Shown piece after piece: positions 48,700-60,700 of a stretch of 64,000 nucleotides of DNA. Below the pieces are notes generated by a model, which was given only the letters and a program-made list of their open reading frames with translations, made no database searches and was not told the DNA's origin. Source of the DNA: Clavelina lepadiformis (lineage: Eukaryota > Chordata > Ascidiacea > Aplousobranchia > Clavelinidae); assembly GCF_947623445.1 (NCBI RefSeq), contig NC_135244.1, forward strand, positions 17,298,860 through 17,362,859, written 5' to 3'. The number at the start of each line of letters is the position of its first letter. Position 1 is the stretch's first letter. Made by a program: the position numbers and the translations under genes.

Positions 48700-49290
48700 A
48701 TATATAGGCCTATTGAGCTTTCCCTTTGGAAGAAGCTGTTTCCATTGTCTTCCAAGTTGTGATGATATAATTATGTTATGGTGATTGACAACTTAATCGG
48801 TAAACATGTTTTTCTGCACGATTGACCCCATGATAACTGCATTGTCATTCTAAAATAGACAGTGTTGATTGATACTTATTTCTTTTCATTAAAGATCCCC
48901 TTGTTAGAATTAACACGTAACCTATAAATCTTCGAGTCCGAAACATTTCCTGTTTGATAAGCGCATTGCGCCTCGAGTTGGAACTCTATTTCTTTAATGC
49001 TTTAACTCATTGTAGATATGTACCGTTGCATGCTGGGAATTGAGAGAAAAGTGAGCGCGTGTATGAATGAACGGATATATCGTAACCGCTCTGAGAAAAA
49101 TCTCGTTACGTGATATTGTACTGTAAAGAGATGCGCTTGATGGCAATTGGGTTCTTAAAATCCTTTCTTATGAACAGTAATATTGTTGTAATTTTTCGCG
49201 ATTATTTAAAGTAATAATGAAAAGCATTAAAAGTGAAAATTAATCAGATTCTCTGTATTTAATATTATATAATCTATTCAACTGAAGTTT
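48700..49290 (+). repeat. Dispersed repeat family A, copy 2
   Basis: Matches 38780-39985 in order: TATAAATCTTCGAGTCC, CTTTAATGCTTTAACTCA, TGTACCGTTGCATGCT, GGCAATTGGGTTCTTAAAAT and ATATAATCTATTCAACTG. The last is shared near-identically with about 39865-39890. Confidence 0.6.
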
Positions 49291-52200
49291 TCTAGGCCTG
49301 TGTGCCTTGGTTTAATATACAGTAGGCTTAATAAATAACTAGAAGCTACGCTCTAGCCAAGTTTATCCTTCGAGTCAGATGGCCTACTCGTATCAACCTG
49401 CGCTACGATTACTACAGAATAAGGTAAACAGACAGACAAAGTTGACAGAAAATAGGAAAGTTCGAGAGCTAAAAACAAATGTATAGCGCCTTCTCAATTT
49501 TAGCCTGCCAGATGTAAACTCAACTTAACCGCATTTTTTTCAAAAGGTTTTATAACATAATACAGACGCTGACTGGGTTTTAAGCAAATTTACTAAGCGT
49601 ATTTTTTTGTTTTGCTTAACGCATAGCGGTTATGATCTATGGGCAGAATGCTTCCCCTTCTTTTTCGAATCGTTGTGAAGAAAACTTTACACAAAAAACA
49701 TTGTTTTATAAATTTGGTTTAGCGGGAAGGTTACTTTTATTTACCGCCAAACGAAAATTATTTGAACTACGTGCTCAACAGAAACAGCGATTACTACACA
49801 CTTGTGAAGCACGTGCAACATATTTACCGATTGTTCTGTGGAGTGAGTAGTTGTGCGCATTAACAAATAAAAGCATGTGTCAAAAACAATTCCTCTAAAA
49901 GTTTTCTTAATAAGTTTTGAACTGTGCAAAATGTAAGTAGATATTGCTTTGCTGTGGAATCCAGTTATCTTTTATTTGCACCGGACCGGTCAGAGACGCA
50001 ATGGTTAAGGGATAGTGCATCGGTTCTTAACCAGTGGGAAATAATTAACCTATGCAATTCCTTTGTATATGAAAATAAGACTCACAAAAAAGTTGTAGTA
50101 GACGAACATACATTATAGACTCTACACAACCAAAGAGGTGTAGCCAACTTACACCTCAATTAATGTTAAATAAATTCCAGTACTAGGCTATACATTACTG
50201 ATCTGCGTAAACTTGGTATTTTTGGTATGTTTCAGAAATATAGGGCCAAACAAGTAGCTGTAACAGCATCAAATTATGAGCAAACAAATAGAACTGTAGT
50301 GAAAATACATTGTATTTACAATGATCGCATTTTCAGCCTTGAAGAAACTGGACGTCACAGTTTAAAACATATTCTGCAGGTGTAAATGCTTATTCAAAAT
50401 TTGTTGCAAAGGTTTAAATTTTGTGCTGGTGCACCACCGGTGCTTACTAATGTTTTAGTGCGTATCACCAGTAAGCTTAGAAGCTTTCTTGAAAAAACTT
50501 CGTACGTTGCATCTACAATATTGTCAGTCGTGGCACTGGTGTCATTATCTTTTATTATTGAGATAACTATCTCTGCTGCGCTGGCATTAAAAAAACACAT
50601 CTTTCATTGTGTTATTTGTTTGCTGGTCATTACAACAAGTTTATTAAATTCTAGTTTTTGGTGAGATATGCTTAAAAGTGAGGCTTACTTGAGCTCTAGC
50701 TAAAAACTTTAATAAACAGAAGGGGAAATTCGGGTTTGGTGATTGGAGTCGATGGGAAAGCGGATGAAAAAGGTTAAAAACCACTGGATTAGTGTATTAT
50801 TGTCTGATCTGAAATAAACCGTGTTGGCATTGTACGGTTCTAAAGGGAATGATTTCAACTTAGTTTGATGTTATTATTTCTAGTCCACTTAAAAAACATG
50901 TCATATAGCTTACACAAAAAGAAAGGAGATGATTCTCAGGCTTCTTGTCATGCCACATTTTCTTTCAACAATAAACACAGGTAGTTCGGCCATTTTATGA
51001 TAAATGTTTTTTATGATTTTATCACAAAACAATTACAACCAAAAACTGTATTGTAATCTAATTTATTTCGCCTTAAGTTTTCCAACTAGTTAAATGGAAT
51101 ATGGTATTATCGATGCAATATTAATCTCTAGGAAGCAATGATTTGCTTGTCATAAGAGTTCAAATAGGTTTACATAATGCCTGGCTGTATGGCAAAACCT
51201 ACATTATGTCATGAAAATTTTATAGAATGCAACCATTATCTGTACAACATATTATTGTTTGTGGGGGTAATTGTTGGACATTTGTAAGTATGGGGTAATC
51301 AATGAACACGATCCTGACTTAAATTACAGTGATTTGTAGCCGTTTGTCTTTGCATGAATATTGCAGCATCACTACATATTAAAATTATTGGTTTAGTATC
51401 TTTTTGTTGCTGCTAAATTTTGATGCATTTTACAATGTAGCAGAAAAAATAGTATGTTTAAATTGAAGGATTTGTGGATTATTATTTGCAGCAGGTTTTA
51501 CTGGAAATTTAAATATGTCCAGAACACAAAGCTAACTCATAATTAATTACAATTCTCTTATATTTACTTGCTATATAGTTTAATTATTATTGGACATAAT
51601 GTACAACATGATTTGTTGTTTAATTACAAACTATTTTTATAAGATACACATTGCCTAGTTATCACAAGATTTATTACAATTCTGTTGTAGTTGCAAAAGT
51701 GGTCAGATAAGTTGCAGACTGTGTTATTTAAATTTATAGTTATCAAATAAATTTACCAAAGATTATCAAACGTCTTGAAAGATAGAAAGAAGAACTACAG
51801 TGACAAAGGTCAGTGATTTAACTTCCAAACACTGTTTTTAACTCTAAGTGTATGACTTTATTTACCATCAGAGCAGAAACACTTTGAAACCATTTAGAGA
51901 CAAAGTTATAAACCTGTTTTTTTTTTAAAAGCGCCACGTGGTACAAATACTGCAGCATTGAATTGGCTAGTCTTAGCACCAGCAGCACAAGATATACACC
52001 AAATGCATTACTTGGTTAGTAATGGTTTAATATCGTTCAGAATATTTTTCTCAAACTGAGAAAGTCTTTTAGCAATTGTTTCTCACTACTGGAGCTTTTC
52101 AAGCCCTGTATCAAACTAAGCCCACATAATATGCTTAGTCAGATTACCACTACATCAGTGAATTGGTGGTTAGTAGTTTTGTTGAGGAAACAGTAACTCC

Positions 52201-52479
52201 TCAACTTGCAAACATCCGACGTACGAACATTCGTAGATACGTACAGCATCAAATTCAGTTCTTTATTTAGGCCTACCCATTACGATATTAACCGCGGGCA
52301 TTGCATACAATATTAAATGTCCAATCATCGAGATGAAGCTAATTCGTAATGCTTATTGGTGCATGAAAGATACTCCCATCTTGGCTTGACCCTACGGGTT
52401 AGACAATGAGAACAATAATGCGAGAGCGGAATGTACGACATGTGAAATGCTACTTGAGTTTAATGACTTTCCAAGTACA
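49291..52479. other. Gene-poor sequence
   Basis: Nothing recognised. Frames near 49632 and 50386 are open in both directions without family resemblance, so they are probably chance. Confidence 0.45.
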
Positions 52480-52865
52480 TTTGCGGCGATGTCTGAACTG
52501 TAATAATCTAATATAACTTCCACAAGGGCCGCAACAAGAAAAACTATTTTTTGCGGGCCGCATACTAACGTTGATGTAACCATTGTAACGTGTATACAAT
52601 GCGATACAGTCGAATAAGAGATATAGTCAAGTTAGGAAAAAATGAAATGACTAAACTATGCGCATTGTGCAGAGACAGTACAACAAAGCTTGGATTGTTT
52701 TCGCTAATTATTACATCAAAAATGTGAGATCATGCAATACATAAGCAAGTCCGCACTTATTTAAAATCGAGGTAATAAACCGAAAAATGTTATACAGGCT
52801 GCATTAAACTATTCATGGGTCGTATGCGGCCCGTGGGCTGTATGTTGTGCATGTTTAATTGAATG
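52480..52865. repeat. hAT-like repeat with GGCCGC-rich ends, decayed
   Basis: AAGGGCCGCAACAAG and TGCGGGCCGCATAC near 52525-52565, and TATGCGGCCCGTGGGCTG near 52822-52840, resemble subterminal sequence of common hAT elements. Ends and target duplication were not found. Confidence 0.35.
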
Positions 52866-53869
52866 ACCTTAATTATTAAGGCAATCAGAAGGATGCCGGT
52901 AGAACACAAGATTCAAAGGAACAGAAATCAATCAACATAATGTAATAATTTAAGGGCAAATAAAGCCGAGCATGCTGTTTCATGCCTTCTTCAGACACTC
53001 CCTCCCACTCTGACCTTGACTCAAACGTCGATGGACCACTGTAACTCCATAAAATACTTTATTTGTATATTCATATAAACACAATGCAACGATTAGAGAC
53101 AATTGCGTTTCGTGTTTTTATTTTATTTTTGTGTCTTTAAAATAAGAAAACAGCTTAAGTAACATGTTACGTATGTGATGCACAAATGTTTGGTAGACAT
53201 ATATAGCTCTGTACACCAATTAACTGTGCAGTACCAACTTACCAACAATTCAAGATACGAACTGCTGTTCGGAACGTAACATGTTCGTAAGTTGAGCAGT
53301 TACTGTAGTTATCTAAAAATTGGTAAAATTACACAAAAAGAAGCTTAGATGTAACGTAAGGTTTTTGTAGGTTACCCCGAATGTAAATATGTGCATGTTT
53401 AATTTTTTATACACTTACGCCATTAATATAATGCATACAATTCGTCATCATCATGCGCTTGCCTTTTTAAATTCTGTGGGCAGAGATGTATCTGATTATT
53501 TCATGAGTGTATTTTCGATATACTTCTTGCATTTTCTGTTTTCGTGTAATTTGTTCTGTTGACATTTACATTTGACCTGTGTGTACATCTATTTTGCTTG
53601 GGTGAAATGTGTTACATGTGTTAAATGAAACTACAAGTAACCATAACTTGTACTATATTTATATGAATGATTGGGGTTCTGAGCTTAGTGTCTTGAAATG
53701 GTGTGGCTATGAAGCTATTGGTATGCAATACTTGCTTCTCAAATTATAGGATTAGATTTAATGTGATATTGACCTGATTTTTCTAATTTTGTAGCTATGG
53801 CTGACTTATGCGTAATTGAGGAGCAGAGATGGGTGATAAAAATTTTAATAACTATTGGCAAGTAACTAC

Positions 53870-54310
53870 AGGGCATTATTCAAATGTAGACCCAATTATT
53901 ATAATTATTTAATCAGTCAGAATCAGACATCTGAAATTGTTTCCATTTGTTACAAATTCTCACATTTTCTGCCTTTTGATCATCTTTTAGTACGTTTGGT
54001 ACATAATTTGCCGCAACTTTTGCCATTTCTTTTTATTTCAAAATGCCATGAATTGATCCTTGCGTTAATCCAGTCTCATTACATTGTTCTGTGACTGTGA
54101 TTCGTTTGTTTTCATAGTTTTTTTGTATGAGATGTTTTCCTCACTTCTGCATTGTGATGGTCTTCCAAACCTGGTAGTGTTTTCTGGGACTTTTTTGTTT
54201 CTTTAAGCTTCTTAATCTATAAACTGATGTTTTACGAGAACAGCCTCCCTAATACCTTTTTCAAAATTTCAATGATTCCTTGATTTTTGAACAGCCCTTG
54301 CCTCTTGCAA
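53870..54310 (-). pseudogene. Mariner-type transposase remnant
   Basis: The reverse strand, read across several frames, gives ENTTRFGRPSQCRSEENI, then RITVTEQCNETGLTQGSIHG, then VPNVLKDDQKAENVRICN, and finally a WVY segment. These correspond in order to the second helix-turn-helix and the DDQK-like linker of mariner transposases, ending just before the catalytic region. Stops and frameshifts separate them, and the C-terminal catalytic part is missing. No terminal repeats were identified. Confidence 0.72.
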
Positions 54311-54731
54311 ATATATATATATATGTTTCATTTTGACAATTATACTGTAAAAAACTAGTACGTGACTTAACGCTGTTTAACTATTATGTTACGTATTGTT
54401 GGCTTATTTTTTTAATTTTCTTACAAAAATTGAACTTTTTTGCTACTTAGTTGTCTTTTCCTCATTGAAGCTTGTAGATAAATTATAGGAAACTACACAA
54501 AAGTTTATAATGTATAATACTAGAATTCGTAATATGCTTTTTTACAGGATTTGGTATAGGGTAGCCTTCCTTTGAAGTTTATACTATTTACTATTCATCA
54601 GAGATACATTTTATGCTATTTATCTTTTATAGTGAAAGTACCGGACTATATGTTGTGATGATTTTGTGTAGTACTGCTATTTTTTATAGTGTGACTTTCT
54701 GCTGTGTATGTGTGTACACAGTGTTAAGGTA

Positions 54732-57700
54732 ATGTTGGGAAATCTACTAAAAAAGAAAAAGAAAAAATCAGCCATGAACACTGCAAAGCGATTGTTTAAC
54801 CCTGATATGAAGTATGCTGAAGTTATCGGTGAGTTTAGACAATTTTCGAAAGACGATGTGAATAAGGTAAGTCTGGAAGGATGAGAGCGTACATGCGTGC
54901 TGTTTTACTAATGTTTCTTTCATCACACGGCAAGATTTTTCCAAGCAGTAGTGTTAAATTTTGATTTCAGATATTAAAAACACACAAGTCGTTCGTGGAA
55001 TGGCTGGTAGATCCATCTGTAAACGGCTTTGAACCTTCAATGGCTGATGAACTTTTACAATACATTCACAAAGCGATTAAAGACAAAATAGACGTTGGTT
55101 TAACTGCGGTTGTAAGCATTCGCTTAGATGAGATGGAGGCTCGTTTGATGCATGCACACAAATTTGTCTCTGTTGATTTTCTCAGGAAAATGTTTGTAGA
55201 GTCTCCACAGTTTGACCTAAAGATGCGCAACGGCGCTGAATATGTGATGAAAGCAAAAATCTCCTCGGGCCAAGAAAAACCGATAGATTTGCTAAAACAT
55301 GATACTTCCATCAAGTCTTCTGACCACAAGTTGGACCCTCGTAAAGAGCAACTTAGTTTTCTCTATAGATCCCATCCTGACGTTGTGGCTGCTTTACAAA
55401 AAGGTGTGACGATGCAATGTTTGGTTAAAGCGTTTAACTCTTGGAAATCTTTGAACTTGCATTCAAATTCTAATTTCATTGCCTGGTTGTTGGATTTGGC
55501 AAAATACAACTGTAGCCAAAAAAACACAGGTTTGACATTCAACGCTTATTTGGATAGTCTCCAGCTGGCTTTAGTCATGGAAGCACAAAATTACGTTTCC
55601 GGTAAACCACGGACACCAGCTGAGCTCGTTCCATTAGTCAGCCGCGCTCAATGTCACTTTGTAGACATTGATTTTCTTACCAGTGCTATAGAGAAGTTCC
55701 CGCAGCATTTGGAGCTTAAAGCAAGTGAGTCGGCTTTCAAATCATCTTTGGTGTATCGTGTGTCAAGACCAGATGATTCTTCAAATACCGAACCGCGAGC
55801 TCAGTTCGTGATACCTATACCTGCTGCCAAAAAGAGGAACGAAAACGATGAAAGCTTGCAGGTCGCTGACAAAGACATTGAAGTATTAAATACCTTGCCT
55901 GTGTCAGATGATGTTTGGTCTCTTTGCACTTCACTTCTGTCCACGTCGGTAACCTGGCCATCCATTGTCAGCAGTTTGTCAAAAATTGACGTCGGTTTTA
56001 TGGAGAAAATGGCAAACACGCATAAGTGTTTTATGTACTTTCTGATTGAACTTGCCGAACGTTATAAGCCACAGCTTGACAACAAAGAATATATAACACG
56101 TTTGATGACTTTGGTTAAAAACAAAGTTTTTCTCTTGAAATTGTTGTCAAAACCGGCCACTTTGCAGAAAGTAACTGAATGTTTAAATGATTGTTGTGGC
56201 CTTGTCTTGGTTGATTGCGACTTTATGCGCAAAACCTTTCAAAATTTTAAAGATCGCTTTCAGCTGGACAATGATCAAGTTTTTGCCAGGGATGTTGTAG
56301 CTTCTTTGTTGTCTCCTGTAAAAACGGTCAACGTTTCTCCCGCTCGAACGACTTCAATTTCACTTGATGATATCAAAGCGATGCCAAGGTTAAAGCAACT
56401 GATAACCCCACAAATTAGTTTCATAGAGTTTCTTATTGAGTATCAGCAGCTTTCCATGTCCGCAAAGATCTGCTTAAAAAACTTTTCTCAGACATTTTAT
56501 TCCCTCCTTCTTTCTGTTGCTCGTTGCACCAACTCTGACTTAACAGCAAGATTTGAACACCGTTTAAATAACGTGATTGCCAGCGAAATCAGGAACTTCA
56601 TTTCTGCCCGAAATGCTTCATCATTCAGGTTTGCGGACATTCACCTCAAATTAACTAATGGCGATGTAGGTTTTTTGGACTGCTCCGATATGAAGTACGT
56701 TGTAACAAACTGCTCAAATTCAAATGACTTTTTTATCGATGCAGCAAAAACTGTTTTGAGCGCAATTCCACTACCAGACCCTTTGTTATCAAACATCGAA
56801 CCTCGCTTGGCTTCCGAAGGTAAACGAGAATTTGGATATATGATCGACGACTTCGCTACTTGTGTAACAAACATTCTTCGTTCCGATTTAACTTCAAAGC
56901 ATCGCCTTAAGAAGTTGTACCAGTACTTAAAAGAAATTCCTGGCAACTTAATGACGCATATTCTTGAAATTTATGGCACGAAATTTCAGTTTATTCTTTA
57001 TGTAGTACCCAATAGTACAGAACTGTGCAAAATCTTACGTCACAAAATATTGGATGAAATCCTATCGGAAACGGTTTCCTGTGACGAGATTTTAGGCAGA
57101 ATGTTCGACGAAGTTCACTACTTCATAAATGAAGACCTGCTGATAGCATTTCTTCAAAAATATCGAGATGATTTTGTTGTTGTCGGCAATCTTGTCGCAG
57201 CTGTTAGAAAGACATCACCACTTGGTTATCCTGTCTTCAAAACTCAGCTTGAAGAAAAGACATTTACGTTTTGCGAAGAGTGTTTTCCAGCCGACTCCAA
57301 GCGAATGTCGTTGAACAAATTCCTTCAGACAGTTTGGGAATTCGGTTGTCTCTCACAATTGCAGCGCGAGTTCATTTTCGGTAAAATCGCATCATATTCT
57401 GGCATATTTGAACATCATATGACGTACTTTCGTAGATACCTGTTGATGTACCCAGCCGTGTTTTCAGTAGAAGATAACCACGTCTTCTACAAATTTAGAA
57501 ATATCTCACCAAACCTTTCTCACAATTGTGACTCCAATTCAACTGTTATTATCATTGATTCATATAGTGATGGGGAGATTAGAGAATCACCTCCGCATCA
57601 TATCGTCAAGCGCTCCAAAAAGAAAAAGAAACGCAAAGTTTCAAAGAAACACACAAGACATTCTTCGAAGGACAGGTTGTCGCGTAAGAAGAAAAAGCGT

Positions 57701-60700
57701 TCAACGGATGATAAATCTGCCTGTCACAAACCGTCCGGTGGTAGTGGTCTGACTAAGATATGGGAATCTATCAGCAAAAAACATCTAGACTGTAATTCAT
57801 CGCATGGTGGATTCGAAAGTGACGTTGATGAGGTACAGCATGACGCCAAGGAACCTTTGACTAATGAAAGCCCAGACTATACAAGTATAGATTTGCTCAC
57901 AAATAGCGCCATTCACCACATTGCTCTCGGAAAATTTGCGGCATCTCATCAGACTGTCTCCAAGATCGAACCGCTAGCGGAATCATTGGCTGCTGATCTA
58001 TTTACGTCCCCAAAAGACAAGAAAAGCGTTCGCGAAAATACGAAGTTTAAGGGTCATTTTATTTCGAAAATAGGGAAAGCTCTTTCAAATTCTGAGAATT
58101 TTGAACTTGTGTATAATACATTTGATGATAAACCTGTTGAAGTACGGGTTGTTCAAGAAGCCCCAGCAGTTGTTATTAAACGGATGTCTTTCCTGACCGG
58201 TGTCTCCGACAGCAGGCTTAAAGATTATCTCTTCCAGTTACTGAAAACCCAGCAAAAGCCCTTAGATATTAACCTACTATTTACCAAGATTCACCAGAGG
58301 TTCCGTGAAAAAAAAGTATCCAATGATACTCCGAACAATATAATTCAATGCCAAGCCGTCGGCTGCATGAAGAAAAATTCTGCATTTTTTGTAAATGCCA
58401 TGGAGGGGACAGTTTGTCTGAAAAAGAAAACGATGTCACTAGATGAAAGTCAAAGCATACAAAATGCAGCAGGGCAGCTGTCCGATAAAACGGTTAACGA
58501 CTTCATTACAACTGTTGTTGAGGTATGTATACGAAATTGATCACATTATATTAACCTACGAGTGTTTGTGCTATACAGGCAAATGTAACATTTATTTCTT
58601 TCGAGATATGAATCTCTCTAGAACTTGAAAAATATTATGAAACCAAAATCAAGCTCACGATTTTAACATTTTACAACCTTTATAATATCTTGTCAAACCC
58701 AACAAGGTCCGAAATAAAATAAAATATTTCAATTTAGTAAACGCTGTAACTACCATTGCAAACACAAAAGTTACCCTACGATATTTATGTTAACGCACAC
58801 AAGCAAAATATTGACAATAATGTTTGTTTACTTTAAAACGGTTTTCATCAGATTCTGACTTGAACTGCGCTTGCCTCGGTGCAAAGCTCATACTGAAAGT
58901 GTTTCTAGGCAAACCAAGGTGTTTTATGATCTCTCCAGTGATGTGACTGTTGCTGTTGTCAAACTCAACAACCACTTTATAATCGACATAAAGGAATTAA
59001 GTTTTGATAAGTTAGCTATATCAAGCCAAAATGCTACGTAAACTGTTGCTAATGCACATGGTAAACGTATATGTTACATACTATAAAATAGCAAAAAATA
59101 AAAAAAAAGATAGGAATTAAAAAAAAATATTCCGCATAAAACGTTATTTAAGAAAACAGAAAATATTCTTACAACGATTTTTTATCATTTTGCATTGGCT
59201 CCTTTTCTGACAGCAATTGGTTTTGTTGAAATATTCCACGTGATTTGTCTTAGCTATCATACGAACTTTGATAAAAAAACGAATGTATTCGACTCCTGTT
59301 TTTTCGAATGACCAAGAATTGTTTCACCCAGCAATAACATGAACACAACTTTGACAAAAAATATCTTGGTTTTCCAAATGCCCGAAATACATTAATGTTT
59401 TTAATTAGCAGGGAGAGAGAGAGTATACATTAGAGAATAGACAAATTTAAAACTCATTGCTTGCATACAGCTTTTATTTTCGACATTGAGTGTTCGCCAA
59501 AATAGAATTAAGCTTATGTTTTCTCTGGAAATTTACCAACAGTTTTATAAAATCGCGCTCAGTATTTCGAAAAGAAAAACTACAAAATATTGATCAGCCC
59601 AATCATCTGCAAACAAAGTAGTTTTTTAGGAAGGTCCAGTGTTGTCACAATTGAGCATGTTAATTGTGAACGTGCAACAAATTGCGGTCAGCATACAACC
59701 CTTGCAGATTTGAAAGTTTTGAAATTTCATGATCACACCGGAAACTACACATAGCACCACTTTATAGTTCTTAACTGCACAATTCTTTAATAACATATGT
59801 AAAGTCTTGCGTTAAACCAATTGCAATATGCAAATTTATTACGTAAAAAGTCAAATTTAGTTCACTACACCTCTAAGGGGAATCCCCTAAATTAAAACCA
59901 TCCGAATGCAACTTTTCCAGATAGTCCTACTGGCCGACCGAAATACATAGTCAACTAGACATTTTTAATTTGACAGAACATGAGCACAAGTTAAACAAAA
60001 CTGCCTTTTTGCTTAAAGGTTTTCTTTTTCTCTACTACGAGTTCATAAACAATACCCCAAAACTGGTTTATCTTGGTTCTCCAGATGTTTAAAAAGAGGA
60101 ATCTTGTAATTTTTTTCTTGGACCCTCGATTAACCTGCAAAATTTTGAATGTAATTGTAACAGTTCTTCTTTGTAACACTTATTCTGTTGGCCTGGTTCA
60201 ACATAAAAGTTTTTGATTTGCATGCGGACAAGTATAGTGTCTAACGCCGATACAGTTCCTTCACATGTAGGCCTATCCAGTATTACAAACAGCGTTGCGT
60301 TATGATCTTATACCTTTTTCAGTATTTAAATTTTATTTTGTTACATGTGACTGAAAAGCCGTTATTTTAATTTCTCGGTATAATCCAAAGCAATGCGGCT
60401 CTTGTAACATTATATGTAATTAATTTGGATAATGATGGGCAATTTGACGTGCTCAGCAAGCCTGGGCTACATGTAAAGCAGTTCTGATGCATAATGTATC
60501 AGTTTGGTGGATAATATCACCCCAATTATAGCCAGCGCGTACTGGATATTTAGTGTATGAATTCATTTCTTATTAAAACCGGCGGATATCATCAGACAGC
60601 GCTGAACGCGGCTAAATTCGCAAAGTCGCTGTTAAATTGCGAATTTATAGGCCTATACCTTAAGCCGAAAGATGACACAATAGTATACAATTCGGTTTTC

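Noticed and set aside
50386..50664. Open frames on both strands with hydrophobic runs
   Set aside because: Opposite-strand frames of similar length with no family resemblance, start context or splice support; probably chance.
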